A stretch of DNA of 64,000 nt, taken from contig NZ_BPMK01000008.1 in NCBI RefSeq assembly GCF_019656455.1, positions 62,001 through 126,000 of the forward strand, given 5' to 3'. The stretch is from Noviherbaspirillum aridicola (GTDB lineage Bacteria; Pseudomonadota; Gammaproteobacteria; Burkholderiales; Burkholderiaceae_D). Position 1 is the stretch's first letter, and the number at the start of each line of letters is the position of its first letter. Shown in pieces: positions 10,687 through 20,086 of the stretch. The translations under genes were made by a program, and so were the position numbers. The notes beneath the pieces were generated by a model, which saw only the letters and a program-made list of their open reading frames with translations, ran no database searches and had not been told where the DNA came from.

Positions 10687-11691
10687 TCAGGCCCGGCTGA
10701 TCGCGTCGAGCGCCTGCGCGATGCGGTCGAGCGCGAGCACCTGCTGCGCCGCCCCGAGTTCGGCCGCCGCGCGCGGCATGCCATACACCGCGCTGCTCGC
10801 CTTGTCCTGGGCGATGGTCGGGTGGCCGGCATGGCGCATCGCGAGCAGGCCTTCCGCGCCGTCGCGGCCCATGCCCGTCAGCAAGACGCCGGCCGCGCGC
10901 CCTTTCCAGTGGCGGGCGATGCAGTGGAAAAACACATCGATCGACGGCCGGTAGGGGTAGTCGACCGGCTGCTTGCGATACGCGAGCCGCTGGTTGTGGC
11001 CGAGCACCAGGTGATCATTCGTCTTCGCCATCCAGATCCGTCCCGGCGCCGGAACCTGCGCGTCTTCGATCACCTCGACGGGCATGCCGTTCTGGTCGCC
11101 CAGCCATTTGGCGAAACTGTCGGTGAACTCCTGGTCGATGTGTTGCACCAGCACCAGCGCGCAGTGAGCAGGCGGCTGCCAGTCGCGCAGGATGCGCGAC
11201 AGCGCGACCGGGCCGCCGGTCGAAGCGCCGATGGCGATCAGCAGCTCCGCGCGGGTCGCGCCGGAATGCTGAGAGCTGACTCTTGCCGGCCGCGGCGCAT
11301 CGGCGGCGATCAGCTTGCCGATGGTCCTGATCTTGGCCATCAGCGTGCCGTCCTGGTCGAAGTTGCCGCTCATGACCGGCGTGGCCGCCACGTCGAGCGC
11401 GCCGGCGCCGAGTGCGCGGAACACCAGGCTGGTGCTTTCCTGCGGCGACGCGGTGACGATCAGGATCGCGCAGGGTGCCTGCTGCATGATGCGGCGCGTG
11501 GTCTCCACGCCGTCGATGCCCGGCATCTTCAGATCCATCAGCACCAGGTCGGGCCGCTGGTCGATGCACAGCTGGACCGCCTGTTCGCCGTCGCGCGCGA
11601 CCCAGATCACCTGGTGTTCCTGGTGCGCGCTCACCAGCCGGCGCAGCGCCTCGGCGATCAGTGCCACATCATTGACGATACCGATTTTCAT
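10687..11691 (-). CDS. wspF: WspF-like CheB methylesterase response regulator
   Basis: A 334-residue two-domain protein that removes methyl groups from the WspA receptor and resets the pathway after phosphorylation by WspE. The receiver domain begins IVND, as I recall for WspF rather than the DD of chemotaxis CheB, with phospho-acceptor Asp53 (LMDLKMPG). The C-terminal methylesterase domain has the Ser-His-Asp residues in GASTGGP, VQHIDQ and GMGRDGAEG. The start overlaps the wspE stop by 4 nt (ATGA), implying translational coupling. Its position at the end of the six-gene array supports WspF over ordinary CheB. Confidence 0.92.
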   Translation of the reverse strand: MKIGIVNDVALIAEALRRLVSAHQEHQVIWVARDGEQAVQLCIDQRPDLVLMDLKMPGIDGVETTRRIMQQAPCAILIVTASPQESTSLVFRALGAGALDVAATPVMSGNFDQDGTLMAKIRTIGKLIAADAPRPARVSSQHSGATRAELLIAIGASTGGPVALSRILRDWQPPAHCALVLVQHIDQEFTDSFAKWLGDQNGMPVEVIEDAQVPAPGRIWMAKTNDHLVLGHNQRLAYRKQPVDYPYRPSIDVFFHCIARHWKGRAAGVLLTGMGRDGAEGLLAMRHAGHPTIAQDKASSAVYGMPRAAAELGAAQQVLALDRIAQALDAISRA

Positions 11692-14003
11692 TGCCCGCTG
11701 TCTCCGATCAGGTCGAACACCGCTTCCAGCAGCGTCTCGTCGTGGAAGCTGCCCTTGGTCAGATAATAGTCGGCGCCGGCCTGCACCCCGCGCGCACGGT
11801 CTTCCGGCCGGTCCTTGTAGGACACGATCATCACCGGCAGCGCATGGAGTCGCGCGTCGGCCTTGATCAGCGTGGTCAGCTCGATGCCGTCCATGCGCGG
11901 CATGTCGACGTCGGTGATGACCAGTTCATAGTCGCTGGCGCGCACCGCGTTCCAGCCGTCCATGCCGTCGACCGCCGTGTCGACCTCGAAGCCGCGCGCC
12001 TGCAGCAGCTTGCGCTCCATCTCGCGCACCGTCAGCGAATCGTCGACCACCAGCACGCGCTTGCGCCGCGCCGCGCCGGCGCCGGTCTGCGCGCGCACTC
12101 CGCGCAACGCGCCTTCGCCGGCCATCCTGTCGATGCTCACCAGCAGGTCGGCCACGTCGAGGATGAGCACGGGCGATCCGTCCTCCAGCAGCGCCGCCGC
12201 CGAGATGTCGCGCAGCTTGCCGAACATCTGGTCGAGCCGCTGCACCGCAAGGCTCTTCTCGCCGATGATCGCGTCCACGACCAGGCCGTGGCGGCGCTGG
12301 CCGTTGCCGATCACGACCACGGCCAGTCCGTCGCCCCCGGTGCGGGCGTCGCCCAGCGCGAGCAGGGGCGCGGCCGGGATCAGGCTGACCTGTTCGCCGT
12401 CGGCGCCGTCCATCGCGAAAAACTGCCTGTCTTCCAGCGAGCGAATGGCCGACATCGGCAGCCGCAGCACGCGGTCGATCTTGTTGATCGGCAGCGCGTA
12501 TGCTTCGCCCGCGATTTCCGCCACCAGCGCCCGCACGATGGATTGCGACAGCGGCAGGGTGAGCGCCAGCGAAAAGCCGCGGCCGGTCTCGGTCGTCAGT
12601 TGCAGGCTGCCGTTCATGGCCCGCACTTCGGCCTGCACCAGGTCCAGTCCGACGCCGCGGCCGGACACGGTACTGGCGCTGTCGCGCAGGCTGAACGCGG
12701 GCAGCAGCAGAAAATCGAGCAGCTCGGCGGTGCTCATCGCCGACGCCATCGCGGCGCTCGCCATCCCGCGCTGCACGATGCGGTCGCGCACCTTGTCGAG
12801 GTCGACGCCCGCGCCGTCGTCGCCGACCCGGATGACGAGCATGCCGCCGCTGTGCCGCGCCTCCACCCGTATCGTCGCCTGCTCGGGCTTGCCCGCCGCG
12901 CGGCGCAGCGCGGGCGTCTCGATACCGTGGTCGAGCGCATTGCGCAGCATCTGGGTCAGCGGGCTTTCGATGCGGGCAAGGACATCGCGGTCGACCATCG
13001 TGTCCTCGCCGACGATCTCGAGCCTGGCCTGCTTGCCGAGACTGTGCGCCAGGTCGCGCACCATGCGCGGCAGGCCGCGCACGCCATCGCGGAAGGGACG
13101 CATGCGCAGCGACAGCACCTCGTCCAGCATCAGCTGGTTCACGCTCAGCTGGCGCCGCTCCAGCGCCTCGCATTCGGCGATACGCGCCGCGAGCTCGTCG
13201 CGCAGCGGCTCGAGGCGCTGCTGCAGCAGCGTGAGCCGTTCGCGCAGCAGTTCATCCGCCGGGCCTTCCAGCAATGTCTGCCGCAGTTGCTCGAAGGCCT
13301 TGAACATCTCGGCATGGCGCTGCTTGTGGCGCTGCAGGGACTGGGCGAACGGCTGCCAGGCATGCGCGCCGATGCGGGCTTCGCTCGCCAGCGACAGCAG
13401 GCGGTCGAAGCTGCGCGAACTCACCTTCAGCACCGCGTCCGCCGCCGGCGGCTCCTCGGCCGGCGCCGGGGCCGGGGCAGGGGCTGCCGGCGCGGCGGGC
13501 GGCGCGGTCAGCGGAGCCGCGGCCTGCACGGCGGCCGGCAAGGCGAGCGCCGGGGCGGCGGGCGCCGCCGCCTCCCCGATCCTGGCCTGCGGGTCCGCGG
13601 CTTCGTAGAGCGCGGTGAGCAGGTTGGCCAGCTCCAGCTTGCGGCTGTCCATCCAGGACTGCGCCTGCGCCTCGTCGAGCGACGCGATGCGCACGATCAT
13701 GTCGACCGCCGACAGCAGCCGGTCGACGCGGGCCTTGCCCAGCGTCAGCCGTCCCTTCTGCGCGGCGACGAAACAGTCCTCCATCACGTGCGCCAGCCGT
13801 TCCACCGGTTCCAGATTGACGATGCGCGCCGCCCCCTTGAGCGAATGCGCGGCGCGCATCAGCGGTTCGATCGCGGCCGCGTCGGCGGCGCCGTTTTCGA
13901 TGGCGAGCAGGCCATCGGTCAGCAGCTGCGCCTGGCTCTCCGCCTCGCCGCGGAACAGTTCATGCAGCGACATGCTGCCGTAGTCCTTGTCCTCGCCGTT
14001 CAT
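11688..14003 (-). CDS. wspE: WspE-like hybrid CheA histidine kinase with receiver domain
   Basis: A 771-residue hybrid kinase that phosphorylates its own Hpt domain and passes phosphate to response regulators. The Hpt site is His53 in AAHSLKGAARIV. An Ala/Pro-rich linker (about residues 150-185) follows, then the dimerisation helices, an ATP-binding domain with N-box MLRNALDHGIE and G-box GDDGAGVD, a CheW-like domain, and a C-terminal receiver (RVLVVDDSLTVRE, acceptor Asp in VITDVDMPRMDG). I chose ATG 14003, which overlaps the wspD stop by 4 nt; the frame upstream of it is a shadow of wspD. Length is near that of Pseudomonas WspE. Confidence 0.93.
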   Translation of the reverse strand: MNGEDKDYGSMSLHELFRGEAESQAQLLTDGLLAIENGAADAAAIEPLMRAAHSLKGAARIVNLEPVERLAHVMEDCFVAAQKGRLTLGKARVDRLLSAVDMIVRIASLDEAQAQSWMDSRKLELANLLTALYEAADPQARIGEAAAPAAPALALPAAVQAAAPLTAPPAAPAAPAPAPAPAEEPPAADAVLKVSSRSFDRLLSLASEARIGAHAWQPFAQSLQRHKQRHAEMFKAFEQLRQTLLEGPADELLRERLTLLQQRLEPLRDELAARIAECEALERRQLSVNQLMLDEVLSLRMRPFRDGVRGLPRMVRDLAHSLGKQARLEIVGEDTMVDRDVLARIESPLTQMLRNALDHGIETPALRRAAGKPEQATIRVEARHSGGMLVIRVGDDGAGVDLDKVRDRIVQRGMASAAMASAMSTAELLDFLLLPAFSLRDSASTVSGRGVGLDLVQAEVRAMNGSLQLTTETGRGFSLALTLPLSQSIVRALVAEIAGEAYALPINKIDRVLRLPMSAIRSLEDRQFFAMDGADGEQVSLIPAAPLLALGDARTGGDGLAVVVIGNGQRRHGLVVDAIIGEKSLAVQRLDQMFGKLRDISAAALLEDGSPVLILDVADLLVSIDRMAGEGALRGVRAQTGAGAARRKRVLVVDDSLTVREMERKLLQARGFEVDTAVDGMDGWNAVRASDYELVITDVDMPRMDGIELTTLIKADARLHALPVMIVSYKDRPEDRARGVQAGADYYLTKGSFHDETLLEAVFDLIGDSGQ

Positions 14004-14656
14004 CGCATCAGCCCCGCGAGCTGCCGGCCGAGCAGGTCCGGGTCGAGGCAGCCGACGATCCGGTTCTCCACATGCAGGATGGCGTGCACATGGCGCAGCA
14101 GTTCGCGTCCGCCGCCGGCCGGGACATGCAGGTCGCGCGCCGCGTGGCGGTGTATCCCGTACACCTCGTCGACCGGCAGCGCGCAATCCTGCTGTTGCAG
14201 CCGGACCGCCAGCAGGCGCGCGTAGGCATGGCGATGCGCCGCCGTCGCGGGTGCGCCGGCATCGATGCCGAACAGCCCGGCCAGCGAGAAACAGGGATAC
14301 AGCTGGCCGCGGATGTTCACCAGGCCGCGCAGCACCTGCCCGCTGCGGTGGGGGATGCGGTGCACCGGCGCGAGTTCCGCCACCGTCAGCGCCAGTTCCG
14401 CCGGCAATGCGAACCATTCGCCACCGATGCGGAACACCAGGGCGGCCAGCGGCGTGTCCGCGCGTTCCTGTTCGGCGCGGGCGTAATGCGCGGCCCATTC
14501 GCGCCGGTAGTCCTTGGGCAGGGGCCGCTGCATCACGCGCGACGATCCCTCCGCCCAGGCATCGCAGTTGCGGCAGTGGATGTGTTCGCGCAGCCGTTCG
14601 CAGCTGCGGTCGCCGCCCACGCCCTCCCGGTTCCAGCAGTTGACGGAGTCGCTCAT
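14000..14656 (-). CDS. wspD: WspD-like CheW coupling protein
   Basis: A 218-residue scaffold protein that links the WspE kinase to the WspA receptor cluster. The CheW fold is recognisable from ALVFRIGGEWFALPAELA, the LRGLVNIRGQLYPCFSL motif and a C-terminal HVENRIVGCLDPDLL strand region. A roughly 65-residue N-terminal extension with three or four cysteines (NCWNREGVGGDRSCE, HCRNCDAW) precedes it, as is usual for WspD and unlike short CheW. It overlaps wspC and wspE by 4 nt on each side. Confidence 0.9.
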   Translation of the reverse strand: MSDSVNCWNREGVGGDRSCERLREHIHCRNCDAWAEGSSRVMQRPLPKDYRREWAAHYARAEQERADTPLAALVFRIGGEWFALPAELALTVAELAPVHRIPHRSGQVLRGLVNIRGQLYPCFSLAGLFGIDAGAPATAAHRHAYARLLAVRLQQQDCALPVDEVYGIHRHAARDLHVPAGGGRELLRHVHAILHVENRIVGCLDPDLLGRQLAGLMR

Positions 14657-15879
14657 CGGTTCACCTGTTTCGCCGCGAGGCGGTCATGCACGCGCGCCGC
14701 GCGGCGGCGGCAGCGCTGCGCCTGCGCCTGGTCGCCCTGGCGTTCGGCGAGCAGGGCCAGGTGGCACAGCGCTTCATAGTGGTCGGGTTCGAGGTAGACC
14801 GCGCGCTTGAGGCAGTGGATGGCCTGGGCCGCGTCCTGCTGCTGCTCGCTCAGCAGGCCGAGCAGAAACCAGGCTTCCGGCACGTCGGGCGCCTGTTCCA
14901 GGCAGCGGCGGCAGGCGGCCTGCGCCTCCCGCACCGCCCCGCGGTCGGCCAGCGCGCGCGCCTGCGCCAGCAGATCGTGCGCATCGTCCTGTCGCCGCAG
15001 GGGCGTGCGCATGGCGGGCGCCGCCAGCGGGGCGACGGCGGGAAAGGGCGGCCGCCGGCGCGGAAAAGCCTGCTCGATGGCGCGGGGGCGGGGCTCGGAG
15101 ACGGCCGCCGCTTTCGTCATGGCGAATGCGCGCGCGATGGGCTGCAGGCGGAAGCCGTGCTGCGACAGCGGCATCGTCTCCGCGTAGCCGGCGAAGAGCA
15201 TGCCGTCGTCGTGCAGCAGGCCGCGCAGGCGGGCGGCGGCCAGCGCCTGGGTGGGGGCGTCGAAATAGATCAGCAGGTTGCGGCAGAACACCAGGTCGTA
15301 GCGCAGGGACGGGTCGGGCGGGCTGAGCGCGAGCAGGCTGCCGCAGGCAAAGCGCACGCGGCGCCGGATTTCCTCGTGCAGGCGCCAGCCATCCGCCGCC
15401 GGAGAGAAATGGCGGCCGCGGAAGGACAGATCGCGGCTGCGGAAGGCATTGCGGGAGTAGACGCCGGCGCGGGCGCGTTCGATCGCCTGCGGGCTGATGT
15501 CGAGGGCGTCGATCTCGCATGCCTCCCCGTCGATGCCGGCCTCGCGCAGCGCGATCGCCAGCGAATAGGGCTCTTCACCCGCCGCGCAGGGCACGCAGAG
15601 CGCCCGCGTCCTGCCGTGGTCGGCCAGCCGTTCGCGCAGAAAGCGCACGGCGGCGGCAAACGCTTCCTCGTCCCGGAAGAACCAGCTTTCCGGCACCACC
15701 ACCAGGTCGATCAATGCCTGCAGCTCGGCCTCGTCGCGCAGCGCCTCGCTTTCATAGGCGGCGGCATCGTTGATGCGGCGGGTTCGCGCCCGCTGGCGTA
15801 CCGCGGCCTGCAGCGAGGCCGGCGTCAGATCGATGCCGGTTCGCTGGCGCAGCACCTGGAGCAGGCGGGATGCGCTCAT
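14653..15879 (-). CDS. wspC: WspC-like CheR methyltransferase with TPR repeats
   Basis: A 408-residue SAM-dependent methyltransferase that methylates glutamates of the WspA receptor. The N-terminal helical CheR domain is followed by the catalytic domain (VVVPESWFFRDEEAF, CVPCAAGEEPYSLAIAL for SAM binding, YDLVFCRNLLIYFD). A C-terminal TPR region (about residues 295-395, LEQAPDVPEAWFLLGLLSE) distinguishes it from chemotaxis CheR and matches WspC. Both ends overlap neighbours by 4 nt. Confidence 0.93.
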   Translation of the reverse strand: MSASRLLQVLRQRTGIDLTPASLQAAVRQRARTRRINDAAAYESEALRDEAELQALIDLVVVPESWFFRDEEAFAAAVRFLRERLADHGRTRALCVPCAAGEEPYSLAIALREAGIDGEACEIDALDISPQAIERARAGVYSRNAFRSRDLSFRGRHFSPAADGWRLHEEIRRRVRFACGSLLALSPPDPSLRYDLVFCRNLLIYFDAPTQALAAARLRGLLHDDGMLFAGYAETMPLSQHGFRLQPIARAFAMTKAAAVSEPRPRAIEQAFPRRRPPFPAVAPLAAPAMRTPLRRQDDAHDLLAQARALADRGAVREAQAACRRCLEQAPDVPEAWFLLGLLSEQQQDAAQAIHCLKRAVYLEPDHYEALCHLALLAERQGDQAQAQRCRRRAARVHDRLAAKQVNR

Positions 15880-16337
15880 TGCGTTACGCCGCCATCAGGG
15901 TAGAGCAGCGCGCACACCTGCGCGTCCAGCAGCGCGGCCGGCTCGACCAGCTGCAGCATGCCGTCGGCGCCCGCGCTCACCCGCCCCAGCCAGGGCGCGG
16001 CGGGATTCGACACCGGCATGGCCTCGAAGGCCGAGGCATCGATCGTCCTGACGCCGCTGACCCGTTCCGCCACCAGGCCGAGCGGACGGTCCTGCCCGCC
16101 GGCGTGATAGGACACCAGCAGGATGCGCGTATCGAACTGCGCCGCGCAGTCGCGGCCGCAGGCCAGCCGGCAAAGATCCAGCACCGGCACGGCCTGGCCG
16201 TGCAGGTTCATCAGTCCGGCCACGAAGTCGGGCGCGCCCGGCAGCCGCTTGAGTTCCATCAGCGGCAGCACCCGCAGCACCTCGCGGGTGGGCAGGCCGT
16301 AGCGGTCCTGGCCGAGATGGAAGATCAGAAACTGCAT
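15876..16337 (-). CDS. wspB: WspB-like CheW coupling protein
   Basis: A 153-residue single-domain CheW protein. The sequence begins MQFLIFHLGQDRYGLPTREV, contains the typical DFVAGLMNLHGQAVPVLDL turn and ends in the expected beta-rich half. It begins 8 nt after the receptor gene and overlaps wspC by 4 nt. Two CheW-type proteins in one operon are a feature of Wsp systems. Confidence 0.9.
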   Translation of the reverse strand: MQFLIFHLGQDRYGLPTREVLRVLPLMELKRLPGAPDFVAGLMNLHGQAVPVLDLCRLACGRDCAAQFDTRILLVSYHAGGQDRPLGLVAERVSGVRTIDASAFEAMPVSNPAAPWLGRVSAGADGMLQLVEPAALLDAQVCALLYPDGGVTQ

Positions 16338-16345
16338 GGCCGCGC

Positions 16346-18160
16346 CTACATGTTCACCGCAAAGCTCGAGACGCCGGCCTGCAGATCCTGCGCCGCATAC
16401 TGCAGCTGCTGCACCGCCTCGCTGGTGGCGCGCAGCGCATCGACGGCCTGCTGGGTCGCCTCGTTCAGCTGCGTCATCGTCTCGCTGATCTGCTGCGCGC
16501 CGACGGCCTGCGACTGCATGCCCTCGAGCACCATGTCGAACCGCGGCGCCAGCTTCTGCACATGGTCGATCACCGATTTCAGGCCATCGCCCACGTCGCG
16601 GCTGACTTCCACGCTGCGGCGGATCTCTTCCGAAAATTTGTCCATGCCCATCACGCTGGCCGACACCGCCGACTGCATTTCCTTGAGCATCTGCTCGATG
16701 TCCCAGGTCGCGATCGACGTCTGGTCCGCCAGGCGCCGGATCTCGGTGGCCACCACCGAGAAGCCGCGCCCCGCGTCGCCGGCCTTCTCGGCCTCGATGG
16801 CGGCATTGAGCGACAGGATATTGGTCTGGTCCGCCACCTTGGTGATGGTGGTCAGAACATTGTTGATGTTGCTCGCCTTTTCCGACAGTGCCGCCAGCTT
16901 GGCATTGATGGAATCAGTCGCCTGCACCATGCGGTGCATCGCCTCGTCCATGCGGCCGAGGCCGCCGTGGGCGCTGACCGTGGCGGCCGTGGTGCGCTCG
17001 GTCACCTGCGTGACTTCCTCCATCGCCTTGAGCAGCTGTGCGGTATTGGCGGAAATCTCCTTCGTCGTCGACAGCACTTCGACGCTGGTCTGCGCCTGCT
17101 CGACGCCGGTCGATTCCTGCTGCCGGGCCGAGGCCGCGATCTCGGTGGTGGAGGTCGCGACCTGGATGCCCGCCTTCTGCACCCGATCCAGCAGCAGCCG
17201 CAGGTTGTCGAACATGCGCGCCAGGCCGTTGCCGAGCTGGCCGATCGCATCCTCGCCCGACACCATCACCCGCCCGGTGAGGTCGCCCGCCGCGGCCCGG
17301 CTGACCACGCCGAGCAGCGAATCGACCTTTTCCCGCAGTTCCGCCGTCGCCTGCCGCTCCCGGGTCTGGCTGTCGTGGATCGCCTGCGCCATGTGATTGA
17401 ACTGCACCGCGACCTGGCCGATCTCATCCCGCCCGTACACCTCCGCCCGCGCATGCGGATTGCCCGCGGCGAGCTGGTTGACGGCGCCCGTCAGGTTGGC
17501 CAGCGGCCGCAGCACCGAACGCGCCAGCAGCCAGGAAATGAGCAGGGCGACGAGCACGCAGGCGATGCCGCCGCCGATCAGCGTGCCCAGCATGGTCCGG
17601 TGCAGCGAACCGGCGCTTTCCCGGCGCTCGGCAAGCAGGCGGTTTTCTTCCTCCGTCAGCTGTTCGAGGATGTTGTGGATATCCGTGATGTTGCGGAAGC
17701 CCTGGGCCAGCAGCGGATCGCGTGCGACCTGATCCGCCGCCGTGGCGGTCTTCCCGAGGCTGCGCCGGCGGTCGATCAGCGGGGCCACGATATCGTTCAT
17801 CCAGGTGCCGATCAGCTGCTCGATATTGCGCACCCGCTGCACCTGGTTCGGATTGTCGCTGACCAGCCGAACCAGCTCCCGCAAGTGGTTGTCGAGGCTG
17901 CGCCGGTTCTGATCCACCCGCCCGAGAAAGCGCTCGTCCCCGGTCAGCAGAAAACCGCGGTATTCCGCCTGGATATCGAGCAGGGTCGCTTCCACCGCAT
18001 TGCTTTTCACCAGTACCTGCAGGGTATGGCGGTCCCATTCATTGGCCTCGCTGAGTTTCTGGAAACTCCCGTAAGTGCTGAGCAGCAGGATCAGGAGCAG
18101 CGCGACGATGGTGCCGAAGCCGAGATAAAGTTTCTTGTGCAGGCTGAGGTGTTTGAGCAT
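16346..18160 (-). CDS. wspA: WspA-like membrane chemoreceptor (MCP)
   Basis: A 604-residue methyl-accepting receptor and the input of the Wsp array. TM1 (about residues 11-30) precedes a periplasmic helical domain with a CHASE3-like [11 protein letters not shown] motif, then TM2 (about 190-212), a HAMP domain, and a long cytoplasmic coiled coil with the signalling tip [20 protein letters not shown] and [14 protein letters not shown]. In Pseudomonas this receptor senses surface contact or envelope stress; the ligand here is unknown. A GGAG lies 5 nt before the ATG. First gene of the operon; the 255 bp upstream must hold its promoter. Confidence 0.9.
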   Translation of the reverse strand: MLKHLSLHKKLYLGFGTIVALLLILLLSTYGSFQKLSEANEWDRHTLQVLVKSNAVEATLLDIQAEYRGFLLTGDERFLGRVDQNRRSLDNHLRELVRLVSDNPNQVQRVRNIEQLIGTWMNDIVAPLIDRRRSLGKTATAADQVARDPLLAQGFRNITDIHNILEQLTEEENRLLAERRESAGSLHRTMLGTLIGGGIACVLVALLISWLLARSVLRPLANLTGAVNQLAAGNPHARAEVYGRDEIGQVAVQFNHMAQAIHDSQTRERQATAELREKVDSLLGVVSRAAAGDLTGRVMVSGEDAIGQLGNGLARMFDNLRLLLDRVQKAGIQVATSTTEIAASARQQESTGVEQAQTSVEVLSTTKEISANTAQLLKAMEEVTQVTERTTAATVSAHGGLGRMDEAMHRMVQATDSINAKLAALSEKASNINNVLTTITKVADQTNILSLNAAIEAEKAGDAGRGFSVVATEIRRLADQTSIATWDIEQMLKEMQSAVSASVMGMDKFSEEIRRSVEVSRDVGDGLKSVIDHVQKLAPRFDMVLEGMQSQAVGAQQISETMTQLNEATQQAVDALRATSEAVQQLQYAAQDLQAGVSSFAVNM

Positions 18161-18415
18161 GTGGTCTCCGGTGGCGCGCGGTATGCGGTCCAGGCATTAT
18201 CTGCGATTGGCGGACATGTTGCTCTGAGGCTCGCGGGCGGGGAAATGTTTCCAAATCCCGGAGACGCCACGTCCCGGATGCCGCGCCTGAGACGACGGCG
18301 GCCGCCGACTGGCGGCCGATGCTTCGCGCCGCAGGCGTGCGGCCTGAACTGAACCCTAAGTCCCCGGAGGCGTACGTGTTTGTTCCGGCAGCAGTGCTCC
18401 CTCGCCGTGTGGCGC
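18161..18415. other. Intergenic region upstream of the wsp operon
   Basis: About 255 bp between the GT9-methyltransferase gene and wspA. On the minus strand it contains a GATAAT that could serve as a -10 about 50 nt before the wspA ATG, but no matching -35 hexamer. No hairpin with a T-run, RNA gene or repeat was seen. Confidence 0.35.
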
Positions 18416-19972
18416 TCATGCCGGACAGCTCTCGATGTGAGCAATCGCCCCATACACCGAGTCGACGCCGATTTCGTGATTCATGCAGGCGAACTTACGT
18501 TCGGCAACGCACCAGTGTGAAAAGAGGCGCGCGGGATCGCTCGTGTTGGCACGTCGCAAGGCGTCGTCGCTCAACAAATGCCGGTAGCAGGGGCTGTCCG
18601 CGCACACCGGCTTCAGGCCCGTGGACCGGGCTCCGGCCCGCCCCTCGCGAAATGGCAGGCGGTTTTCCGGGGCGACCACGCTGTAGAGCCCGACGATATG
18701 GATCGATGTCGCCGCGGCCAGCTGTACAGGTCCGCTATCGGTCGTCACGAGCACGTCGGATACCCGCATGAGTCCGAGCGTCTGAACGGTGCTGAGCTGG
18801 TCGACCAGAACATGTGTCCCCGGAACGGAAATGGCATGCGCACCGCGTCCGGGGATGGTTCCGGTATCGCCGATCAGAATTACCTGGTGTCCATCCTCAA
18901 CCAGCCGCTCGCAGAGGGCCGACCAGCGTATCGCCGGCCAGGTGCGGTTGGGGTCGCCCTGCGCCGCATGCACGAGCACCCGTTTTTTTCCGGGGGCTAT
19001 TGGCGGCAATGCGGAAACCGCAGTGCAGGCGATTCCATCCGCGTCTGGCTGCAGCACGATCTCCTTCAGATGCGGGGGGGCGGTAAGCCCGAAGTATTCG
19101 AGATAAGCGTCGATCTGATGCCGACCGCTGATTCCAAATTTTGCAGCACCAAGATCGGCGCAGTGCATGCCGCCCTGGTGCTGGAAGCGTTCGTGCAGCG
19201 CCGCCACTTCCGCTGCGTCAGTCACGACGCCTTCCAGATGCGGGCAGCCTGACGCCAAGTCGCGAAACGCGGGATCGGTCAGCAGAAAGATGGGCTTGCC
19301 TGTCATGGCTTTCAGCGCATGTGCCGCGCCCAACAGCATGAGGACATCCCCGAGTCCGCCGCGCCGCTCGAGGCACACCGCGCCCAGATGGTCGAGGGAG
19401 CGGCCATGACGGAACGGCTTGCGTGCCCTGAGCACGATGCGCATCCACTGCACCACGTTGGCTTCGGAGCGCGCTTTTTGTGCCACCGCCTCCTGGGTGA
19501 TTTCGCCCTTGGCGATGCGATCGATCCAGTACGGATCCAGAAAATATTCCACGGCGGTGGTTTCGAAATCGACGCCTATGTATTTCGCGAGCGGCGTGCG
19601 AGGCAGACTGGCTGCCTGCCACCGTTCCACCAGGGCCAGATCGAAGCACTGCAACATTTCGGGTGTAATTGGGCGCACACGAGAGGGATCGCTCGTATAG
19701 TCGGCATGCATGGGATGCGAAACATGAATCTCGATAAGCGCGTCCGGTTTGGCGATCCGGTACAACTCGGACATGATACTCAGAAACGATTGCGTATCCT
19801 TGCCAAGGTGCTCAAGCACGTGTTTCATCAGGATGAACTCCGCGCAGTCGTTGTCGAGCGGCCACGGCGTCCTCTCTAGGTCGACCACCTGATCCGGCTG
19901 AGCTGCGTCGAAAAAGTCGACGTTCAGCCAGCCGGGCCGGTAGTCGCGCCCGCATCCAAGGTTGATCTTCAA
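18416..19972 (-). CDS. SAM-methyltransferase / GT9 glycosyltransferase fusion
   Basis: A 518-residue cytosolic fusion. Residues 1 to about 185 are a class I SAM methyltransferase: the protein opens with INLGCG, has VDFFD for the acidic loop and a MKHVLEHL motif. From about residue 195 the sequence becomes a GT9 heptosyltransferase-like domain (LERRGGLGDVLMLLGAAHAL, VLVHAAQGDPNRTWP, VLVTTDSGPVQLAAA). GT9 enzymes move heptose or related sugars from nucleotide donors; the real acceptor is unknown. The start is TTG at 19972, with GGAG 6 nt upstream, and no in-frame ATG could retain the LGCG motif. It follows the GT41 gene by about 115 nt, so the two probably work on the same product. Confidence 0.8.
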   Translation of the reverse strand: MKINLGCGRDYRPGWLNVDFFDAAQPDQVVDLERTPWPLDNDCAEFILMKHVLEHLGKDTQSFLSIMSELYRIAKPDALIEIHVSHPMHADYTSDPSRVRPITPEMLQCFDLALVERWQAASLPRTPLAKYIGVDFETTAVEYFLDPYWIDRIAKGEITQEAVAQKARSEANVVQWMRIVLRARKPFRHGRSLDHLGAVCLERRGGLGDVLMLLGAAHALKAMTGKPIFLLTDPAFRDLASGCPHLEGVVTDAAEVAALHERFQHQGGMHCADLGAAKFGISGRHQIDAYLEYFGLTAPPHLKEIVLQPDADGIACTAVSALPPIAPGKKRVLVHAAQGDPNRTWPAIRWSALCERLVEDGHQVILIGDTGTIPGRGAHAISVPGTHVLVDQLSTVQTLGLMRVSDVLVTTDSGPVQLAAATSIHIVGLYSVVAPENRLPFREGRAGARSTGLKPVCADSPCYRHLLSDDALRRANTSDPARLFSHWCVAERKFACMNHEIGVDSVYGAIAHIESCPA

Positions 19973-20086
19973 AAGTTTCTCCAGTGTCGAACGGCCCGAC
20001 GGGCCCTCCGGCAGGGTACGCCAGGTAGGTGGCGTTCAAAGCGGAAAACAGCGCCGCTTCTGTCCTGTATTTATGGCTGCCGGTGT

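Noticed and set aside
14004-14498. N-terminal extension of the WspE frame
   Set aside because: The extra 165 codons are an Arg/Pro/Gly-rich out-of-frame reading of wspD. The ATG at 14003 overlaps the wspD stop and starts the Hpt domain.
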